Source: Verrucomicrobiota bacterium JB022 (GTDB taxonomy: Bacteria > Verrucomicrobiota > Verrucomicrobiia > Opitutales > Oceanipulchritudinaceae). Taken from it: a stretch of 64,000 nucleotides of DNA. This document shows positions 59,266-64,000 of the stretch, piece after piece. The DNA lies in NCBI GenBank assembly GCA_030673845.1, contig JAUTCQ010000015.1, forward strand, positions 124,001-188,000. Reading direction: 5' to 3'. The notes under the pieces are model-generated. The model worked only from the letters and a program-made list of their open reading frames with translations, ran no database searches and was not told the origin of the DNA. Position 1 is the first letter of the stretch. Every line of letters begins with the position of its first letter. A program made the translations under genes and the position numbers.

Positions 59266-60138
59266 CTACGCGGGCAGCAGTTCGAGCAGGCTGACTTCGG
59301 GGCGGCAGTTGAAGCGCACGCCATGGAGGTTGCCGACGCCGCGGTTGACGTAGAGGTGGCGGCCTTGCCAGCGGTAGTAGCCGGAGTAGGTGCTCTGGTC
59401 GTTGACGGGGGTGAACCGGCCCTCGATGAAAGGCAGGCACACCTGGCCGCCGTGGGTGTGGCCGCAGAGGAGCAGATCCCAGTCGTAATCGAGGAGGCGG
59501 CTCTTCACATCGGGGTTGTGGGCAAGCACGACGACGGGCTGCGGGCGGGCGCGGCGGGCGTTGAGTGCTTTTTGCGGGCTCAGCACCCCACTCCACAGGT
59601 CGTCGAGGCCGGCAATCGTGAGGCTGGGCCCGGCGGTCAGATCGACCTGGGCCGCTTCGTTTTGCAGCAGGCGCGCGCCGCCTTCGCGGATCACGGCAAT
59701 CATTTCGTCGGCCAGCACGCGGTCGCTGGTGCCCTCTTCGCGCGGGCGCCCATCGTGGTTGCCCAGCACGGCAAAGGTGGGGGCGGCAACGGAGAGGCGC
59801 TTGAAGGCCCGTACCATTTCGGCCCTCTCCAGCACGGCATTGGTGATGAAGTCGCCCGTCAGGCAGATGATGTCGGGCTCCTGATCAAGGGCGAGCGTCA
59901 CCGCCTCGTGGATGAAGCTGGCCGGGACGTCGCTCGACACGTGCCAGTCCGAGAGCTGGACGACGCGCACGACGCGCTGGAGGTGAGGCAGGCGGATGCG
60001 CGTACGGGTCACCTCCAGGTGACGTGGCTCATAGGAGGTCGCGTAGTGGAGGCTGCCATACGCGGAGCCGCTCAACCCGATGCAACCGGCGAAGAGCTTC
60101 AGGAAGCGGCGACGCGGCAACTGGAGGGCAGGGGCCAT
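59266..60138 (-). CDS. Tat-exported metallophosphoesterase (YaeI-like)
   Basis: A 290-residue calcineurin-like phosphoesterase. The N terminus has RRRFLK then a hydrophobic stretch, a twin-arginine signal, so it probably folds in the cytoplasm and is exported with bound metal. Metal motifs are LSDWHVSSD, LTGDFITN, GNHDGR, LAHNPD and GHTHGGQV. YaeI-like enzymes hydrolyse phosphodiesters and some act on lipid-linked substrates. It starts 9 bp after dxs. Confidence 0.88.
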   Translation of the reverse strand: MAPALQLPRRRFLKLFAGCIGLSGSAYGSLHYATSYEPRHLEVTRTRIRLPHLQRVVRVVQLSDWHVSSDVPASFIHEAVTLALDQEPDIICLTGDFITNAVLERAEMVRAFKRLSVAAPTFAVLGNHDGRPREEGTSDRVLADEMIAVIREGGARLLQNEAAQVDLTAGPSLTIAGLDDLWSGVLSPQKALNARRARPQPVVVLAHNPDVKSRLLDYDWDLLLCGHTHGGQVCLPFIEGRFTPVNDQSTYSGYYRWQGRHLYVNRGVGNLHGVRFNCRPEVSLLELLPA

Positions 60139-60147
60139 GCGGGCGGC

Positions 60148-62061
60148 TTAAGCCGTGGCAGGCTGGGGAGCGAGGCCCAGCGCATGGAGGCGCTGCAACA
60201 GGCGACGTTGCAGCGATTCCGGGTCTAGGCCCACGCTCGCGCGCAGGTCGGCGACGCCGTCGCCGTGGTCCACAAAGGTATCCGGGTAGCCGATGCGTTC
60301 GAGCGGCACCGCAAGGCCCGCCTCGGAGAGGGCTTCGAGCACGGCAGTGCCGAACCCGCCGACGACGGTATGCTCTTCGAAGGTCACGATCAGCTTGGCC
60401 TGCTCGGCCTGTTGCTGCAGCAGCACGTGGTCGACCGGCTTCGCAAAGCGCGCGTTGACGACGCCTACGCTGAGGTGCTCGCTGTTTTCTTCCAGATAGG
60501 CGGCCAGCTTTTCGGCCTCCTGTACCCAGGGGCCGAGCGCCCACAGCTGCACTTCCACACCCGACTTGATGATCTCGGCCTTGCCGATCGGCAGGATCTC
60601 GCCCTGTGTTGGCAGGTCCGTACCAGTGCCGTTACCACGCGGGTAGCGGATAAACATGGGGGCGGGCGTGTTGAGGCTCGTCCACAGCATATTGGCGAGT
60701 TCGGCCTCGTCCTTGGGCTGCATCACGATGGTGTTGGGCACGCAGCGCAGGTAGGCGATATCGAAGAGGCCGTGGTGGGTCGCGCCGTCGTTGGGCGAGA
60801 GGCCCGCGCGGTCCATGCAAAACGTGACGTGCAGGTTTTGCAGGCACACGTCGTGGACGATGCAGTCGTAGCCGCGCTGGAGGAAAGTCGAGTAGATCGC
60901 GACTACCGGCTTGTAGCCCTCGCAGGCGAGGCCGGCGGCAAACAGCACCGCGTGCTCTTCGGCGATGCCCACGTCGAAGAACTGCTCGGGCAGCTTTTCG
61001 CGCAGGTAGGAGAGGCCCGTGCCTGGGGGCATGGCAGCGGTGATGCCCAGCACCTTCTTGTCGCGCTCGGCATACTTCAGCAGGCTGAGGCCAAAGGCAT
61101 CTTGATAGGCGAGGCCGGGCGTCTTCTCGCCCTTGATCGAAGCACCCGTCTGCGGGTCGAAGGGCCCGAGACCGTGGAACTTCTCCGGCGAGGCTAGGGC
61201 GGGCTCGAAGCCTTTGCCCTTTTTTGTGAGCAGGTGGAGAATGATCGGCGCGTCGCTGTCGCGGGCAAACTCCAGATGCTTGATCACCGCGTCGAGGTCG
61301 TGCCCGTCGACCGGGCCGATGTAACGCAGCCCATAGGCTTCGAAGAGGCTCGAATTGACGAAAAAGTCCTTGGTCTCGCGCTTCCAGCGGCGGCCCAGCT
61401 CCAGCATCTGCTGCCCGCCCGGCACCTTCCCGAGCATGGACTGGATGTCCTTGTCGAGGCGGTTGTAGACGGGGTTGGTGATGATCTCGTTGAAGTAGCG
61501 AGAGAGCGCGCCCACGTTCTTGGCGATCGACCACTCGTTGTCGTTGAGGATCAGGATCAGCCGCTTGGTAGTGCCGTCGATGTTGTTCAGCGCCTCCATC
61601 GTGATGCCGCAGGTAAAGGCGGCGTCGCCCAACAGGGCCACCACATGGCTGTCTTCGCCCGAGCGGTCGCGCGCGGCGCACATGCCGAGGGCGGCGCTGA
61701 GAGCCGTGCCCGCGTGGCCGGCACCATAGGCATCGTGCTCGCTCTCGCTGCGGTTGAGAAAGCCGCTGAGGCCGCCCTGGCGGCGGATCAGGTCGAAGTC
61801 CGGCCCCTTGCGGCCCGTCAAGAGCTTGTGCACGTAGCCTTGGTGGGCCACATCGAAGACAAACTTGTCGCGCGGGGTCGTGAAGACCCGGTGCAGACCG
61901 AGGGTGAGCTCGACGACGCCGAGGTTGGGGCCGATGTGGCCGCCATTGCGCGCCGTCACCTCGATGATGCGGGTGCGGATCTCCTGCGCCAGCGTCGTCA
62001 ACTCAGCGCGGCTGAGCTGCTGGACGTCGGCGGGACCTTCGATCTTTTCAAGAATGGCCAT
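60148..62061 (-). CDS. dxs: 1-deoxy-D-xylulose-5-phosphate synthase
   Basis: The 637-residue product condenses pyruvate and glyceraldehyde-3-phosphate with thiamine diphosphate, the first step of the MEP isoprenoid pathway. GGHIGPNLGVVELTLGLHRVF carries the His of the active site; GDAAFTCGITMEALNN is the ThDP motif; the central LLTKKGKGFEPALASPEKFHGLGPF and RAGLSPNDGATHHGLFDIAYL are conserved Dxs regions. The C-terminal transketolase domain is complete. The ATG at 62061 is 7 bp after the xseB stop. Confidence 0.97.
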   Translation of the reverse strand: MAILEKIEGPADVQQLSRAELTTLAQEIRTRIIEVTARNGGHIGPNLGVVELTLGLHRVFTTPRDKFVFDVAHQGYVHKLLTGRKGPDFDLIRRQGGLSGFLNRSESEHDAYGAGHAGTALSAALGMCAARDRSGEDSHVVALLGDAAFTCGITMEALNNIDGTTKRLILILNDNEWSIAKNVGALSRYFNEIITNPVYNRLDKDIQSMLGKVPGGQQMLELGRRWKRETKDFFVNSSLFEAYGLRYIGPVDGHDLDAVIKHLEFARDSDAPIILHLLTKKGKGFEPALASPEKFHGLGPFDPQTGASIKGEKTPGLAYQDAFGLSLLKYAERDKKVLGITAAMPPGTGLSYLREKLPEQFFDVGIAEEHAVLFAAGLACEGYKPVVAIYSTFLQRGYDCIVHDVCLQNLHVTFCMDRAGLSPNDGATHHGLFDIAYLRCVPNTIVMQPKDEAELANMLWTSLNTPAPMFIRYPRGNGTGTDLPTQGEILPIGKAEIIKSGVEVQLWALGPWVQEAEKLAAYLEENSEHLSVGVVNARFAKPVDHVLLQQQAEQAKLIVTFEEHTVVGGFGTAVLEALSEAGLAVPLERIGYPDTFVDHGDGVADLRASVGLDPESLQRRLLQRLHALGLAPQPATA

Positions 62062-62068
62062 GGTGGAC

Positions 62069-62335
62069 TCACTCGCCGCCCTGCGGGAGTTGCATCGGTT
62101 CAAAAGACACGTTGTCGCCGCCTTCCCGCAGCTTTTCAATCTTCAATTCAGCATCCTTGAGCCGCGCTTCGCAAACTTTCACCAGTTTGCTGCCCTCTTC
62201 ATACTTCGCGACCAGCGTGGCCAGCGGCAACTCGCCCGCCTCCATCGCAGTCACGAGCGCTTCCAGCTGATCCAGCGCCGCCTCAAACGCGAGCGGCTGG
62301 TCTTCGGCCTGTGCAGACTCTTTTGCGGACGACAT
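62069..62335 (-). CDS. xseB: exodeoxyribonuclease VII small subunit
   Basis: The 88-residue product has the XseB core AFEAALDQLEALVTAMEAGELPLATLV-like, followed by YEEGSKLVKVCEARLKDAELKIEKL, a two-helix coiled coil. XseB binds XseA to form the single-strand-specific nuclease ExoVII. XseA is not in the window. The ATG at 62335 was chosen over a TTG at 62371. It is the first gene of the xseB - dxs - phosphoesterase operon. Confidence 0.93.
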   Translation of the reverse strand: MSSAKESAQAEDQPLAFEAALDQLEALVTAMEAGELPLATLVAKYEEGSKLVKVCEARLKDAELKIEKLREGGDNVSFEPMQLPQGGE

Positions 62336-62419
62336 ATTATCTTTGTATGACAGATTTTCTGCCGCCGACAAGCTGGAATCCCTCGGACGGTGTGGGGTTC
62401 TGCTTGGCCTAGTGCCGCT

Positions 62420-62435
62420 GGCGCTTGAGAGCGCC
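62420..62435. other. short perfect hairpin in divergent spacer
   Basis: GGCGCT pairs with AGCGCC across a TGAG loop between the divergent xseB and propeller-protein genes. There is no U run; a regulatory site is possible. Confidence 0.3.
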
Positions 62436-62519
62436 TACGCGGTTGTTTGCGATAATTAGGGTTGCTCCTTCAGAAAAGTCGCGTGTTAGATGGGGCATAA
62501 CCGTCTTCTACACTAGATA

Positions 62520-64000
62520 ATGCCTCCTTTTGCTTCACTTTTTCGCCGCTTCTGCTGGAGCGGCCTGATTTTTGGTGCTTCGCTTACGTGCTCGGCCTAC
62601 GACGCCCTTATTCTCGGTAGTGAGGCGGTGGGCTTCTGGGCTCCAGACGATCTCAAGGCGCCCTATTACCGCGATTTGGTGCGGACGTTCGGTACCGGGG
62701 TGGGCCTGCGTGAAAATAGGGAGCTGGTTTTCTGGGCAGGGAGGAATTACGGCTTCCAATACCACTCTACGGTTCAGAATGTAAGAGATTTTCGTTACCC
62801 TTTCGTTCTGAAGGAAGACGGAAGGGTGTTCCGTCTGGTAAGGCGTTCGGGTGCACTGCTCATGGAAGCCGAAGCGGTGGACGTGGGGGGACAAGCTCTC
62901 CAGATTCTCACCATCGGTGGGGAAGGCCTTTTGGTGCTGCGCGTGGATGGAACCGTAGCGGCCTATGACAAGACCGGGGCGGTCATACCCCAAAAATTGC
63001 GCCCGGGAAAGGCAATCGCTTGCACGGAAGGCGAAGTCGCGGCGGTCTTGCATCTCGACGGGACCGTGACGGCGTTCAACCTGAACAACGGCAACCGTCT
63101 GGCGTGGGCTGATGAGTTGCGGAACATCTCCCAGATCAGCGCCGCAGATGACTTGGTCGCCTTGGATGCAGAGGGTAAGATAGCGCGATGGGGCGATAAT
63201 ATCGGGGCGCCGACTGAAGTCGAAGATTTTGTCCAGATCGGGAGTTTTTCTGGCCTCAATGTGGCTGAGAAGGAGATCCGCTGCCACTATGGCCTGAGGT
63301 CTGACGGCCAACTCGAAGTGTGGGGTGCTGGAGCCGACGATTCGGCGCTGAAGGGGCTGACGAACGTCGTGCATGTCTGGGACGGGGGTGCCCGCCTCGC
63401 CAATGGTGATATAATAGCCGAGTGGCCATCGACTTATTGGAGGGGTACGCAGGCCGTTTTACCTGCTTATTTGCGTGGCGTTCAGGACGTACAAATCAGC
63501 AACGGACACGGCATCGCTTTATTGGAGAATGGCACTGTGCGCACGTGGCGCAGCGGTGGGGCTATTGAAGTCGATGTGCCAGCAGACCTGAATAATGTGT
63601 TGCAGGTTGCGGTGGGCCGATCTTTTTGGCTCGCGCTGGATGACAGCGGTACCGTTCATGGCTGGGGTTCCAACGAATTTGGACAGCTCGACCTCCCGGT
63701 TGATCGTGGACCCGCTTCTTTTATCTCTGCCGGACGTGATAGCAGCCTGATCACCTACGAAGATGGCACCGTAGCACACCTCGGCGCTGGTGCCAGCGCG
63801 CTCCCTCAAGGTCTGGCTCTGGTGAAAGAGGCAGTCACTAACGGCGATTACAGCTTTGCACGCCACGGAGATGGTACCCTTACCGGCTGGGCGGTGCACC
63901 CCCGCGCGTTGCCGCCAGGCCTTGGAAAAGTGACGAAGATCGGGATTTCCGACTATATGGCTACGGCTATCGATACCGCAGGTGCCGTACACTACTGGTG
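62520..64000 (+). CDS. secreted RCC1-like beta-propeller protein, 3' end cut
   Basis: The frame opens with ATG at 62520 and stays open for 493 codons to the window edge, so the C terminus is missing. The first 27 residues form a signal peptide (SGLIFGASLTCSA). The rest shows repeated segments such as VLHLDGTVTAFN, ALDAEGKIARWG, ALLENGTVRTWR and ALDDSGTVHGWGSNEFGQLDLP, the last a good RCC1 repeat. This pattern predicts a beta propeller outside the cytoplasm, possibly a surface or adhesion protein. Its GC content is a little below its neighbours. Confidence 0.85.
   Translation, partial: MPPFASLFRRFCWSGLIFGASLTCSAYDALILGSEAVGFWAPDDLKAPYYRDLVRTFGTGVGLRENRELVFWAGRNYGFQYHSTVQNVRDFRYPFVLKEDGRVFRLVRRSGALLMEAEAVDVGGQALQILTIGGEGLLVLRVDGTVAAYDKTGAVIPQKLRPGKAIACTEGEVAAVLHLDGTVTAFNLNNGNRLAWADELRNISQISAADDLVALDAEGKIARWGDNIGAPTEVEDFVQIGSFSGLNVAEKEIRCHYGLRSDGQLEVWGAGADDSALKGLTNVVHVWDGGARLANGDIIAEWPSTYWRGTQAVLPAYLRGVQDVQISNGHGIALLENGTVRTWRSGGAIEVDVPADLNNVLQVAVGRSFWLALDDSGTVHGWGSNEFGQLDLPVDRGPASFISAGRDSSLITYEDGTVAHLGAGASALPQGLALVKEAVTNGDYSFARHGDGTLTGWAVHPRALPPGLGKVTKIGISDYMATAIDTAGAVHYW

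Noticed and set aside
62535-63374. Minus-strand frame opposite the propeller gene
   Set aside because: The plus strand has a signal peptide and RCC1 repeats; this frame has neither signal nor domain.

Overview
The window is high-GC, densely coded chromosomal DNA from a free-living Gram-negative bacterium. My best inference is Verrucomicrobiota, class Opitutae. The evidence is a PEP-CTERM sorting tail, an OpgG/OpgH glucan pair, a TonB-dependent outer-membrane receptor, a PhoH / 7TM-HD / YbeY cluster, an Fe-S (6-4)-type photolyase, and a GxxExxY gene with dispersed inverted repeats in the spacers. Taxonomy is inferred from gene content, not from an rRNA gene.

Layout. 1-1.5 kb: two paralogous secreted metalloprotease-like proteins, the first cut by the window edge. 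1.7-5 kb: an ABC-F ATPase and a DUF2254 membrane protein. 5.1-10.6 kb: gyrB and gyrA on the minus strand, with a GxxExxY ORF bounded by a perfect 31-bp inverted repeat wedged between them. 10.9-19 kb: a small acidic protein, then a minus-strand run HIT - phoH - 7TM-HD hydrolase - ybeY - DUF502 - recO-like - LolA-like, and a secreted BON-like protein. 19.4-23 kb: a glycosidase-like protein overlapping a GT4 glycosyltransferase. 23-29 kb: photolyase, and divergently opgG - small membrane protein - opgH. 29-31 kb: a GT39-type membrane glycosyltransferase and an HNH protein. 31.4-35.7 kb: a bacteriophytochrome kinase, a response regulator and a REC-kinase-REC hybrid in one plus-strand unit. 35.8-40.4 kb: epimerase plus GT4, and a GAF-containing PilB/GspE ATPase. 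40.5-43.8 kb: PdeM phosphoesterase and Lhr-type helicase of the ligase-associated DNA repair set. 43.9-48 kb: a UGT-like glycosyltransferase and a TonB-dependent receptor. 48.3-50 kb: pyrH, frr and tRNA-Gln(UUG). 50.3-54.8 kb: TPR lipoprotein, FmdB-type zinc ribbon, SRAP peptidase, YcfL-like lipoprotein, a small secreted protein and RmuC. 54.9-62.3 kb: a YhiN-type flavoprotein, an unknown protein, a Kef-type antiporter, and an xseB - dxs - phosphoesterase operon. 62.5 kb to the end: a secreted RCC1-like propeller protein that runs off the edge.

Themes are DNA topology and repair (gyrase, RecO-like, photolyase, Lhr/PdeM, SRAP, RmuC, XseB), envelope and glycan synthesis (OpgGH and several glycosyltransferases), and light sensing (phytochrome cascade).

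The most unusual signal is a set of about eight inverted-repeat-bounded units that lie only in spacers. One carries the GxxExxY nuclease-like gene, with its start and stop codons inside the repeat arms. I propose these as a family of small mobile or selfish elements, with GxxExxY as a candidate driver.
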